From positions 1 to 62,816 of the forward strand of contig JAJZLX010000465.1 in the NCBI GenBank assembly GCA_021850555.1: DNA of 62,816 nucleotides. Reading direction: 5' to 3'. Below are positions 1 to 8,538 of this stretch, piece after piece. The notes below the pieces were generated by a model. The model was not told the DNA's origin. It searched no databases and was given only the letters and a program-made list of their open reading frames with translations. The number at the start of each line of letters is the position of its first letter. Position 1 is the first letter of the stretch. Position numbers and translations under genes: made by a program. The DNA comes from Pseudomonadota bacterium. GTDB lineage: Bacteria; Pseudomonadota; Gammaproteobacteria; Steroidobacterales; Steroidobacteraceae.

Positions 1-122
1 GCGATCCTGCGCTCGCGTTCCTGCATCGGGCCGAGAATCATCGGCCAGACGAACTTCATCGTGAACCAGATGAGCGCGGCGAATGCCAGCATCTGGACGA
101 GGAGCGTCAGATTGATGTGCAC
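1..122 (-). CDS. atpF: F0F1 ATP synthase subunit B, N-terminal part (cut by window edge)
   Basis: Subunit b forms the peripheral stalk that ties the F1 head to the membrane sector. About 40 codons are visible. They start with GTG at 122 and read MHINLTLLVQMLAF, followed by the membrane anchor and the conserved motif KFVWPMILGPMQERE. A strong Shine-Dalgarno (GGAAGGAGG) lies 6-7 bases upstream and decides the GTG start. It is the last visible gene of the minus-strand unit atpI-B-E-F; the rest of the gene lies outside the window. Confidence 0.93.
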   Translation of the reverse strand, partial: MHINLTLLVQMLAFAALIWFTMKFVWPMILGPMQERERRI

Positions 123-163
123 GGTCGCCTCCTTCCGGACAGCACTCTAGCGGCGCGCCCGGC

Positions 164-436
<273 letters not shown>

Positions 437-481
437 TTAATTCTCCTCGAGTAGGAAAGCGTTTTGGACGGGACAAACCGG

Positions 482-1812
<1,331 letters not shown>

Positions 1813-2019
1813 CTCATCACACTGGTGGAAGTCGCCGAGGCGATTTCCACAAGACCCTACACAATTACCGCGGGCCCGCTCAGACCCGTCCGCGCCGAAG
1901 CATGCGCCCCGGGAAACGGACGGCCCGTCGCCCGCTATGCCGTTGCTGATGGCGCGCTGCGCGCCGCAACGCGACCCGGTCCGCGGGCGTCCGCACTCGC
2001 CGGGTCGAAAAGCCGCGCG

Positions 2020-2048
2020 ATTATATTGACCGGCCGGGGGGGAGTCTA
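2020..2048 (-). promoter_or_regulatory. Candidate sigma-70 promoter of the atp operon
   Basis: On the minus strand a perfect -10 hexamer TATAAT (2025-2020) is preceded at exactly 17 bases by TAGACT (2048-2043), a 4/6 match to TTGACA. Transcription would run into atpI, leaving a leader of about 200 bases. It lies in the 375-base gap 1813-2187 between atpI and parB. That gap otherwise holds the tandem repeat at 2058-2081, the hairpin at 2147-2165, and no convincing gene. Confidence 0.65.
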
Positions 2049-2057
2049 CTGCATAAG

Positions 2058-2081
2058 CGTGTGAAATCCCGTGTGAAATCC
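2058..2081. repeat. Tandem 12-bp direct repeat upstream of the atp promoter
   Basis: CGTGTGAAATCC occurs twice in perfect tandem (2058-2069 and 2070-2081). It is followed by GGGGATTTC, so the second copy also forms a short inverted repeat (GAAATCC/GGATTTC). The repeats sit 10 bases upstream of the candidate -35 box of the atp promoter, where an activator or repressor could bind. No known operator is recognised. Confidence 0.6.
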
Positions 2082-2146
2082 GGGGATTTCTACCTATCCT
2101 CGAGCCCGCGCGAAGGCCACGGATTTTTGTGCCGAAACAGAGCAGC

Positions 2147-2165
2147 CGCGGCCGTTGCGGCCGCG
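2147..2165 (-). terminator. GC-rich hairpin after parB
   Basis: This is a perfect 8-bp stem, CGCGGCCG/CGGCCGCG, with a TTG loop, 23 bases past the parB stop codon. There is no U-tract after it on the minus strand, so it is a possible rather than canonical terminator of parAB. Confidence 0.4.
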
Positions 2166-2187
2166 CCGCTCGGCGCCGTAAGTATGA

Positions 2188-3105
2188 CTAATTGATGTGC
2201 GCGAGGATTCCGTCGAGCTCGTCCAGGCTGTTGTAGCTCACCACCAGCTTGCCCTTGCCCACCTGGGTGTGATGGATGGCGACTTTGGCACCGAGCTTTT
2301 CCGCGAGCTCCTGCTCCAGGTGGCGTACATCCGCATTGCGTGGCGCGGGAGCCTGAGCGCCTCCTTCCGCGTCTCCGTGCTGCTGCATTCTGCGCACCAG
2401 CGCTTCGGTTTCCCGGACCGACAGTCCCTTCTTCGCCACGAGCAGCGCGATCTCGGTCTGCTGGCGGCGCTGCGAGAGGCCTAGGAGCGCGCGCGCATGT
2501 CCCATCTCGATCTGGCGCCGCTCGATGAGCTCGCAGACCTCGGGAGCGAGCTCCAGCAGCCGCAGCAGGTTGCTCACGCCGGCGCGGGAACGCCCGACCG
2601 CGTCGGCCGCCTGGGCGTGGGTGAGCTCGAATTCGCCGATGAGGCGCTGCAGAGCGCGCGCTTCCTCGAGGGGATTGAGGTTTTCCCGCTGGATATTCTC
2701 GATGAGCGCCACGGCGATCGCGGCCTCGTCAGGAATCTGGCGCACGATCGCGGGGATGTGATCGAGACCCGCCATCTGCGCAGCGCGCCAACGACGCTCG
2801 CCGGCGATGATCTCGTAGCGCTGCGACTGTCCGGGGCTCGAGGCGAGCGGGCGTACCACGATCGGCTGCACCACGCCCTGGACCTTGATCGAGCCGGCCA
2901 GCTCCTCGAGGGTCTCGGGATGCATGTCGACTCTGGGCTGGTACTTGCCGCGCTGCAGAACATCGAGCGGCAGCCGGGTCAGCTGCTCGCCCGGCTCGGG
3001 GGACTGGGGAGCCGCGTCCTGCTGCGGCGCGGGGCTCAGCGCCGGACCGCGCGGGCCGAGCAGATCGGCGAGCCCGCGGCCCAGGGTGGGCTTCTTCTGG
3101 CTCAT
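2188..3105 (-). CDS. parB: Chromosome-partitioning protein ParB
   Basis: ParB loads at parS sites, binds CTP and slides as a clamp on DNA, and stimulates the ParA ATPase during chromosome segregation. The 305-residue protein has the N-terminal ParB/Srx CTP-binding domain (motif GERRWRAAQ, then ENIQRENLNPLEEA). A central helix-turn-helix follows (LTHAQAADAVGRSRAGVSN), and the C-terminal part is a dimerisation domain. The N-terminus KKPTLGRGLADLL is the usual ParA-contacting peptide. The start codon overlaps the parA stop (ATGA), indicating translational coupling. No parS was spotted by eye in this window. Confidence 0.96.
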   Translation of the reverse strand: MSQKKPTLGRGLADLLGPRGPALSPAPQQDAAPQSPEPGEQLTRLPLDVLQRGKYQPRVDMHPETLEELAGSIKVQGVVQPIVVRPLASSPGQSQRYEIIAGERRWRAAQMAGLDHIPAIVRQIPDEAAIAVALIENIQRENLNPLEEARALQRLIGEFELTHAQAADAVGRSRAGVSNLLRLLELAPEVCELIERRQIEMGHARALLGLSQRRQQTEIALLVAKKGLSVRETEALVRRMQQHGDAEGGAQAPAPRNADVRHLEQELAEKLGAKVAIHHTQVGKGKLVVSYNSLDELDGILAHIN

Positions 3106-3944
3106 GAGGGGATCCCCGACGCGCTCGCCCCGTGGTCCGAATCGTCCGGCGATCCGCTCTCATGCCCCCGCCCGGCCTCTTCATCTCGGCGGATCATCTC
3201 GCCGGCGAGCGCCAGGTAGGCGAGCGCGCCCCGCGACTCCTTATCGTGAAACAGCACCGCGCAGCCGAAGGACGGCGCTTCGGCCAGGCGGATATTGCGC
3301 GGAATGATGGTGCGAAACACTTTGTCGTTGAAATGCATGATGAGCTGGGCGCTCACCTCATTGGCGAGGTTGTTGCGCGGATCGAACATGGTACGCAGGA
3401 TGCCCTCGAGCTCGAGCGGCGGGTTCGCCGTGGCGCGGATCTGCTCGATGGTGCCGATGAGCGCCGACAGCCCCTCCAGGGCGTAGTACTCGCACTGCAT
3501 GGGGATGAGCACGCTGTCGGCCGCGACCAGCGCGTTGACAGTGAGCATGTTGAGCGCCGGCGGACAGTCGATGAGGATCACATCGTAGCCTTCACGCACC
3601 GGAACCAGCACTTCCCGCAACTGCGTCTCGCGTCCGCAGCTCATGCCGAGCAGGCGCACCTCCGCGGCGGTGAGGTCCTGATTGGCCGGCAGCAGCTGGT
3701 AGCCCCCGCGCTCGATGGAGCAAAGGCTCGCGGCGAGCTCGGCCTCGCCGAGCAGCACCTCGCAGGTGCCGCTCTCGAGCCGGGTTTTGTCGATGCCGCT
3801 GCCCATGGTCGCATTGCCCTGGGGGTCGAGGTCCAGAAGCAGCACGCGCCGCTTGGTGGCGGCGAGCGAGGCGGCCAGATTGACCGCGGTGGTGGTCTTG
3901 CCGACGCCGCCTTTCTGGTTGGCAATGGCGATGACGCGCTTCAT
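3102..3944 (-). CDS. parA: Chromosome-partitioning ATPase ParA
   Basis: This ParA/Soj-type P-loop ATPase forms a nucleoid-bound gradient that pulls ParB-parS complexes. The deviant Walker A KGGVGKTT is at residues 11-18, the Walker A' is LLLDLDPQGN, and Walker B is VILIDCPPALN. At 280 residues it lacks the N-terminal HTH of plasmid ParA proteins, so it is the chromosomal type. It overlaps parB by 4 bases. In many Gammaproteobacteria rsmG lies directly upstream; here an amino-acid dehydrogenase and an Lrp gene intervene. Confidence 0.96.
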   Translation of the reverse strand: MKRVIAIANQKGGVGKTTTAVNLAASLAATKRRVLLLDLDPQGNATMGSGIDKTRLESGTCEVLLGEAELAASLCSIERGGYQLLPANQDLTAAEVRLLGMSCGRETQLREVLVPVREGYDVILIDCPPALNMLTVNALVAADSVLIPMQCEYYALEGLSALIGTIEQIRATANPPLELEGILRTMFDPRNNLANEVSAQLIMHFNDKVFRTIIPRNIRLAEAPSFGCAVLFHDKESRGALAYLALAGEMIRRDEEAGRGHESGSPDDSDHGASASGIPS

Positions 3945-3970
3945 GGGCGCGCAGTGTACTAGGAGCCTCG

Positions 3971-4007
3971 GGCCGAGTGGCTATTGCGTGAACACACTGC
4001 CTCGGCC
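3971..4007 (-). terminator. Inverted repeat between the amino-acid dehydrogenase gene and parA
   Basis: Arms GGCCGAG (3971-3977) and CTCGGCC (4001-4007) are perfect 7-bp complements across a 23-base loop in the 78-base gap. They could form a weak terminator for the upstream gene, or part of the parAB control region. No U-tract follows. Confidence 0.3.
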
Positions 4008-4022
4008 GAAAAGGGATCTTCT

Positions 4023-5069
4023 CTAGGCGGCGCGCTTCAGCCGCTCGCGGGCCATCTGGTCGGCCACCACGCTGGTCGGTCGCTCCTCGCGGCGCGCACG
4101 CTCGAAGATCTCGGTGAGCCGGCCGGGAATCTTGCCGATGTCCGCGCGCACCCGGGCCTCGGAGGCTCCTCCCCGGTACTCGTGCGACACATTGATGATG
4201 CCCCCGGCATTGATGACATAGTCCGGCGCGTAGAGAATGCCGGCTCGCATCAGCGCATGGCCGTCCTGCTCGCGCGCCAGCTGATTGTTCGCCGCGCCGG
4301 CCACGACCCGTGTGCGCAGGGTCGGGATGGAGCGGCTGTTCAGCACCGCTCCCAGGGCGCAAGGGGCGAAAACGTCCGCCGCCTCGGAGGCAATGGCGTC
4401 GGGGGAGACTACTTCTGCGCCGAGCTCTTTTCTGATCTGCTCGGCGGCGTCCGCGCGGGCATCGGCCACCTTGAGACGCGCCCCGTCCCCCGCGAGCAGC
4501 CGGCACAACGGCCGGCCGACCCCTCCCAGGCCCTGCACGGCCACCGTCAGCCCCGCCAGGTCCCGGTTCAGTTGAAATTTCACGGCCGCCTTGATGCCGA
4601 GATACACCCCGAGAGCGGTCTGCGGCCCCGGATCGCCGCCCACCTCTCCCTCCTTGCGCGACAGGCCGCTCACGTACCGGGTCACGCCCGCCACCTGCTC
4701 CATGTCCTCGGTGCTGGTGCCGACGTCCTCGGCAGTGATGTAGTGGCCGCCGAGCGAATCGACCAGCCGGCCGAACGCCTGGAAAAGGCGCGGGGTCTTG
4801 TCCTGGCGCGAATCCCCCAAGATGACGGCCTTGCCGCCTCCCAGCGGGAGCTCTGCCATGGCATTCTTGTAGCTCATGCCGCGCGACAAGCGCAGCGCAT
4901 CCGTGAGCGCCTCCTCGGTGGAAGTGTAAGACCACATCCGGCATCCGCCGGCGGCCGGCCCGAGCGCAGTGGAATGAATGGCGATCACCGCGCGCAGACC
5001 CGTGGCCGCGTCGAAGCCAAAGACCACCTTTTCGTGGCCGTCGAAATCCGGCATCTCGTACAAATCCAT
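4023..5069 (-). CDS. Glu/Leu/Phe/Val dehydrogenase (leucine dehydrogenase type)
   Basis: The family oxidatively deaminates branched-chain or aromatic amino acids to 2-oxoacids with NAD+. From the start at 5069 (MDLYEMPDFDG, GGAG upstream) the protein has 348 residues. The conserved lysines fall at Lys68 (GMSYKNAM) and catalytic Lys80 (LPLGGGKAVI), the numbering known for leucine dehydrogenase. A Rossmann motif VQGLGGVGRPL follows, then the substrate-pocket segment NAGGIINVSHEY. The frame runs upstream to 5150, but the shorter start has the ribosome site. It diverges from an Lrp/AsnC gene, suggesting amino-acid-responsive control. Exact substrate preference cannot be read. Confidence 0.9.
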   Translation of the reverse strand: MDLYEMPDFDGHEKVVFGFDAATGLRAVIAIHSTALGPAAGGCRMWSYTSTEEALTDALRLSRGMSYKNAMAELPLGGGKAVILGDSRQDKTPRLFQAFGRLVDSLGGHYITAEDVGTSTEDMEQVAGVTRYVSGLSRKEGEVGGDPGPQTALGVYLGIKAAVKFQLNRDLAGLTVAVQGLGGVGRPLCRLLAGDGARLKVADARADAAEQIRKELGAEVVSPDAIASEAADVFAPCALGAVLNSRSIPTLRTRVVAGAANNQLAREQDGHALMRAGILYAPDYVINAGGIINVSHEYRGGASEARVRADIGKIPGRLTEIFERARREERPTSVVADQMARERLKRAA

Positions 5070-5175
5070 CGCTGCGTCTCCGCTTCTGTGCAGGGCGCGC
5101 CCGCCCGGGAAACCGGCACCATACGCCGGCAAGCCCGCAAGGCATCTCACAAAGCTTGCTCTATTTGCCGCCAGG

Positions 5176-5188
5176 ATGAATCATTCAT
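5176..5188. promoter_or_regulatory. 13-bp dyad in the dehydrogenase/Lrp divergent promoter region
   Basis: ATGAATCATTCAT is a perfect inverted repeat about a single central base, in an AT-rich island of the 150-base divergent region. Its position suggests an operator, possibly for the neighbouring Lrp/AsnC protein. This is inference; no consensus was matched. Confidence 0.4.
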
Positions 5189-5219
5189 TGCATATCATGG
5201 CTAGTCAGCGAGACGATCG

Positions 5220-5711
5220 ATGCAAGCAGACTTCGACCGAGGCGATGTCCGGATCCTGGACTTGATCCAGGGCCATGGCGACCTGTCGGCGGCCGAGATT
5301 GCCGAGCGGCTGGGAATGACGGCCTCCACGTGCTGGCGGCGCATGAGCCGCCTGCAGGAGCTGGGCGTGATCCGCAATCGGGTGGCACTGCTCGACCGCG
5401 AGAAGGTGGGCCTGAACGTGCTGGTGTTCTCGCAGGTCAAGCTGACCGGACACGGACGCGATGCGCTGCTGAAGTTCGAAGAGGCGGTCCGCGAGCACCC
5501 AGAGATCCAGGGCTGCTACACGCTCATGGGCGAGACCGATTTCCTGCTGCGCATCGTCTGTCGCGACATCAAGGCCTACGAGGCGTTCTTCCTCGACCAC
5601 CTGTCGCGCTTTCCCGGCGTGCAGTCGGTCCACTCCTTCATTGCGCTGTCGGTGATCAAGGAGACTACGGCGCTGCCGCTGGCGGCGGTGGCTAAACCGG
5701 GGCCGCGTTAA
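5220..5711 (+). CDS. Lrp/AsnC family transcriptional regulator
   Basis: The 163-residue protein has an N-terminal winged helix-turn-helix (residues 8-58, core LSAAEIAERLGMTASTCWRRM) and a C-terminal RAM/AsnC effector domain (GCYTLMGETDFLLRI, then FPGVQSVHSFIALSVIKETT). It is transcribed away from the amino-acid dehydrogenase gene 150 bases upstream and probably controls it in response to an amino acid. Its last 20 bases overlap the 3' end of the convergent rsmG. An in-frame ATG about 10 codons further upstream does not improve the fit. Confidence 0.92.
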   Translation: MQADFDRGDVRILDLIQGHGDLSAAEIAERLGMTASTCWRRMSRLQELGVIRNRVALLDREKVGLNVLVFSQVKLTGHGRDALLKFEEAVREHPEIQGCYTLMGETDFLLRIVCRDIKAYEAFFLDHLSRFPGVQSVHSFIALSVIKETTALPLAAVAKPGPR

Positions 5712-6351
5712 GGACGATCACACACCGCTCCTCGCCGAGGCCTGGGATGGTGAGCGGGAGCGACTGCGCCTGCCAGCCGGCGGGCAGGGCCGCGATCTCC
5801 TGTGCCGGCCGCCTGCCCTTCAGGGCGAGCACGCGGGTGTGCGGGCCGCAAAGCGGCGCGATGAGCTCCAGCATCTCGGGCAACGGCGCGAACGCGCGCG
5901 CCACCACGGTGTCGAACGGCCGGTCCGGCCGCAGCGCCTCCACCCGGGCCTGGAGCACCTCGACGTTCACCAGCCCAAGGGTCCGCAGCGCATGGGACAC
6001 GAAGCGGATCTTCTTGCCGTTGGAGTCGATCAGGGTGAAGCGCCGCTCGGGGTTGACGAGCGCGAGCGGCAACCCCGGGAAGCCCGCCCCGGTGCCGACA
6101 TCGGCCACGGTGTCCCCCTGCAGATACCGGCTCACGGCCAGACTGTCGAGCAGGTGGTGCGTTACCATGTCGGGACCGTGCCTGATCCCTGTCAGATTGA
6201 AGCGGCGGTTCCAACGAGCCAGCTCTTCCAGCAGTTGCAGCAGCCGCAGGGCATCGTGCTCCGTCAACGCCACGCCGAGTGCGGCGGCGGCGTGCACGAG
6301 TGCTCCGGTCTGTTGTGAGGGTGTCGCCGCGAGCACGGCAGGGCAGCTCAT
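5692..6351 (-). CDS. rsmG: 16S rRNA (guanine-527-N7)-methyltransferase RsmG
   Basis: RsmG (GidB) methylates G527 of 16S rRNA using S-adenosylmethionine. From ATG 6351 the protein has 219 residues. It shows ELARWNRRFNLTGIR, the motif HHLLDSLA, the SAM site VADVGTGAGFPGLPLAL (residues 82-98), and VEVLQARVEAL. The open frame continues to 7308, but that part is antisense to the response regulator and is not protein-like. mnmG, the usual upstream partner, is absent; a divergent two-component system takes that place. Confidence 0.95.
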   Translation of the reverse strand: MSCPAVLAATPSQQTGALVHAAAALGVALTEHDALRLLQLLEELARWNRRFNLTGIRHGPDMVTHHLLDSLAVSRYLQGDTVADVGTGAGFPGLPLALVNPERRFTLIDSNGKKIRFVSHALRTLGLVNVEVLQARVEALRPDRPFDTVVARAFAPLPEMLELIAPLCGPHTRVLALKGRRPAQEIAALPAGWQAQSLPLTIPGLGEERCVIVLNAAPV

Positions 6352-6450
6352 GGGTCGGTCGGATCGGAAGAGGCATTTTGGCAGAGGCCGCGGGGGATGG
6401 AACGGCAAATTCGCCGCCCGGCGCGCGGACCGGCAAGGCATTGGATTGAA

Positions 6451-7110
6451 ATGAGACTGCTTCTCGTGGAAGACGACACCATGATCGGCGAGGCCATCCG
6501 CGCGGGTCTGAGGAAGGATGGCTTCACCGTGGACTGGGTGCACGACGGAGAGACCGCCGAGGCGGTGCTGCGCACCGAGCCGTTCGATTTGCTGCTGCTT
6601 GACCTGGGGCTGCCCCGAAAAGGGGGACTCGGGGTGCTCACTGCCCTGCGGGAGCGGGACGAGGGACTGCCGGTGATCATCCTGACGGCGCGGGACGCAG
6701 TCTCCGACCGGGTCCAGGGCCTCGATGCCGGCGCCGACGATTATCTGGTGAAGCCTTTCGACCTGAACGAGCTGGCCGCGCGCATCCGCGCCCTTCTGCG
6801 CCGCAAGTCGGGGCGCGGCGCACCGGCCATCGAGCACCTGGGCGTGGTGCTCGACCCCGCGGCCCACACCGTGCGGCGCGACGAGGAGGACATCGCCGTC
6901 TCGCCCAAGGAATTCGCGCTGCTGCAGCTTCTGATGGAGCGCCCCGGGACCATCCTTTCCCGGGCGCGCATCGAGGAGCGCCTCTACGGCTGGGGCCAGG
7001 AGGTGGAAAGCAATGCGGTCGAGGTGCACGTCCACAGCCTTCGCCGCAAGCTGGGCGCGGACTACATCCTGACCGTGCGCGGCGTCGGCTACCGGGTGCG
7101 GCCGGCATGA
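6451..7110 (+). CDS. OmpR/QseB-type response regulator
   Basis: This 219-residue two-domain regulator starts with MRLLLVEDD at 6451. The receiver domain has the acidic pair at residues 8-9, phospho-acceptor Asp51 in LLLDLGLPRKGGL, and the conserved Lys in YLVKPFDLNEL. The C-terminal winged helix (EFALLQLLMERPGTILSR to VRGVGYRVRP) binds DNA. It resembles the QseB/PmrA/TctD branch. It overlaps the sensor kinase gene by 4 bases (ATGA). An upstream in-frame ATG at 6397 would add 18 residues unlike the family. Confidence 0.93.
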   Translation: MRLLLVEDDTMIGEAIRAGLRKDGFTVDWVHDGETAEAVLRTEPFDLLLLDLGLPRKGGLGVLTALRERDEGLPVIILTARDAVSDRVQGLDAGADDYLVKPFDLNELAARIRALLRRKSGRGAPAIEHLGVVLDPAAHTVRRDEEDIAVSPKEFALLQLLMERPGTILSRARIEERLYGWGQEVESNAVEVHVHSLRRKLGADYILTVRGVGYRVRPA

Positions 7111-8429
7111 CCATGGGCTCGCTGCGAGCGCGGCTGCTCGCCTGGCTCCTGGGCGGCATTTCGATCGTGGGCCTGACGGGCGGCCTGGTCGTCTATCACA
7201 ACACGCTGCGGCAGTACGACAGGTTCTTCGACTATCACCTGAAGGAGATGGCGCTCGTGCTGCGCGACCAGCCGGTGGAATACCTCTGGCCGCTGTCCAT
7301 TCCCTCACGCGCCGCCGCCTATGGTTTCGTGGTCCAGGTCTGGACCATCGACGGCCAGCGCATCTACCTGTCCCCTGCGCATGCCGTGCTGCCGAACTTC
7401 ACCACCATCGGATTTTCCACCGTCAAGACCAGCGAGGGACGCTGGCGCGCCTATGCCGTCGAGTCCCCGACGCGGGTGATTCAGGTGGCGCAGCTGATGA
7501 GCGTGCGCCGCCATCAGGCCATACAGCTCGCGATCAGGACGCTGCTGCCGTTTGCGCTGGCCGTGCCTGTACTGGTGCTTCTGGTGTGGTTCGCGGTAGG
7601 CCATGCGCTGCAGCCGCTGCAGCGGCTCGCCTCCTCGGTCAAGGCGCGCCGCGTCGGCGCATTGGAGCCGCTCTCGAGTGAGCGGCTGCCCGAGGAGGTT
7701 CAGCCCCTGGTGAGCGCGCTCAACGACCTGCTGGCGCGCCTGACGGTGGCGCTCGACCGCGAGCGGGCCTTCATGGCCGATGCGGCCCATGAGCTGCGCA
7801 CGCCGCTCGCCGCGCTGCACCTGCAGTTGGGCGCGCTCGAGCGCGCGGGGTCGGATGGGGAGCGCGCGGAGGCCATGAGCAAGCTGTCGGAGGGCGTGCA
7901 ACGCTCCATCCGCCTGGTCGGGCAGATGCTCTCGCTCGCCCGTCAGGAGCCGCGGGCCGAGCCCGCGCACATCCGCATCGCTCTCGATGAGCTCGCCCGA
8001 GATGTGGTGGCCGAGCTGGTGCCGCTCGCGGATGCGCGCGGAATCGATCTTGGGATCTCGGAAGCGCTGCCGGCGTTCGTGCAAGGCGACCGGGAAGCGC
8101 TTGCGACCCTGATCCGCAACCTCGTCGACAACGCGGTGCGCTACACCCCCTCGGGCGGCCGGGTGGATGTCTCGGTCGAGCGGTCCGGGGCGACGCCCTC
8201 CCAGGTGCTGCTCAAGGTCACCGACAACGGCCCGGGCATCGCCCCCGAGGAGCGTGCGCGCGTGTTCGACCGGTTCTACCGCCGGCCCGGCACGGCCGCA
8301 CCCGGCAGCGGCCTCGGGCTCGCCATCGTCAAGGCCATCGCCGATTCGCACGGGGCGCGCATCGAGTTGGGAGAGGGCGAGGGAGGACGGGGACTGTCGG
8401 TGAGCGTGGTGTTCTCATCCGCCAATTGA
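7107..8429 (+). CDS. Sensor histidine kinase (QseC/PmrB type)
   Basis: This 440-residue membrane kinase partners the preceding regulator. Helix 1 (about residues 10-30) and helix 2 (about 145-168) flank a periplasmic sensor of about 115 residues. The H-box AAHELRTPLAALH puts the phospho-accepting His at 228. The N-box is NLVDNAVRYTP, G1 is VTDNGPGIA, and G2 is GSGLGLAIVKAIA. No specific ligand site can be read from the periplasmic part. All catalytic boxes are intact. Met3 is an equally possible start. Confidence 0.92.
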   Translation: MTMGSLRARLLAWLLGGISIVGLTGGLVVYHNTLRQYDRFFDYHLKEMALVLRDQPVEYLWPLSIPSRAAAYGFVVQVWTIDGQRIYLSPAHAVLPNFTTIGFSTVKTSEGRWRAYAVESPTRVIQVAQLMSVRRHQAIQLAIRTLLPFALAVPVLVLLVWFAVGHALQPLQRLASSVKARRVGALEPLSSERLPEEVQPLVSALNDLLARLTVALDRERAFMADAAHELRTPLAALHLQLGALERAGSDGERAEAMSKLSEGVQRSIRLVGQMLSLARQEPRAEPAHIRIALDELARDVVAELVPLADARGIDLGISEALPAFVQGDREALATLIRNLVDNAVRYTPSGGRVDVSVERSGATPSQVLLKVTDNGPGIAPEERARVFDRFYRRPGTAAPGSGLGLAIVKAIADSHGARIELGEGEGGRGLSVSVVFSSAN

Positions 8430-8492
8430 TGCCCTCTCGGAAGCGCCTGATCCGGACATCGCGCCAAGCGCGGCGATGAGCAAAGAGACTGG

Positions 8493-8536
8493 TTTTTTTC
8501 CCCAGCTGCGGCGGAGAGCCGCCGCGCCCCAAAAAA
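8493..8536. other. T-tract / GC hairpin / A-tract inverted structure between convergent genes
   Basis: A T7 run (8493-8499) and an A6 run (8531-8536) flank a perfect 7-bp stem GCGGCGG/CCGCCGC (8508-8514 with 8519-8525). It lies in the 109-base gap between the kinase gene (plus) and the S9-like gene (minus). The order is T-stem-A, the reverse of a normal bidirectional terminator, so the tracts would pair with each other rather than act as release tracts. Confidence 0.5.
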
Positions 8537-8538
8537 GC

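Noticed and set aside
1813..2187. A parS site near parAB
   Set aside because: No sequence close to the TGTTTCACGTGAAACA-type palindrome was seen here or elsewhere in the window by eye.
5692..7308. A 538-codon minus-strand frame covering rsmG and the response regulator
   Set aside because: Only the rsmG part (5692-6351) is protein-like. The upstream part is antisense to the response regulator gene, as expected in GC-rich DNA.
8493..8536. A bidirectional intrinsic terminator
   Set aside because: The T-tract precedes and the A-tract follows the GC hairpin on both strands' reading, the opposite of what release requires.
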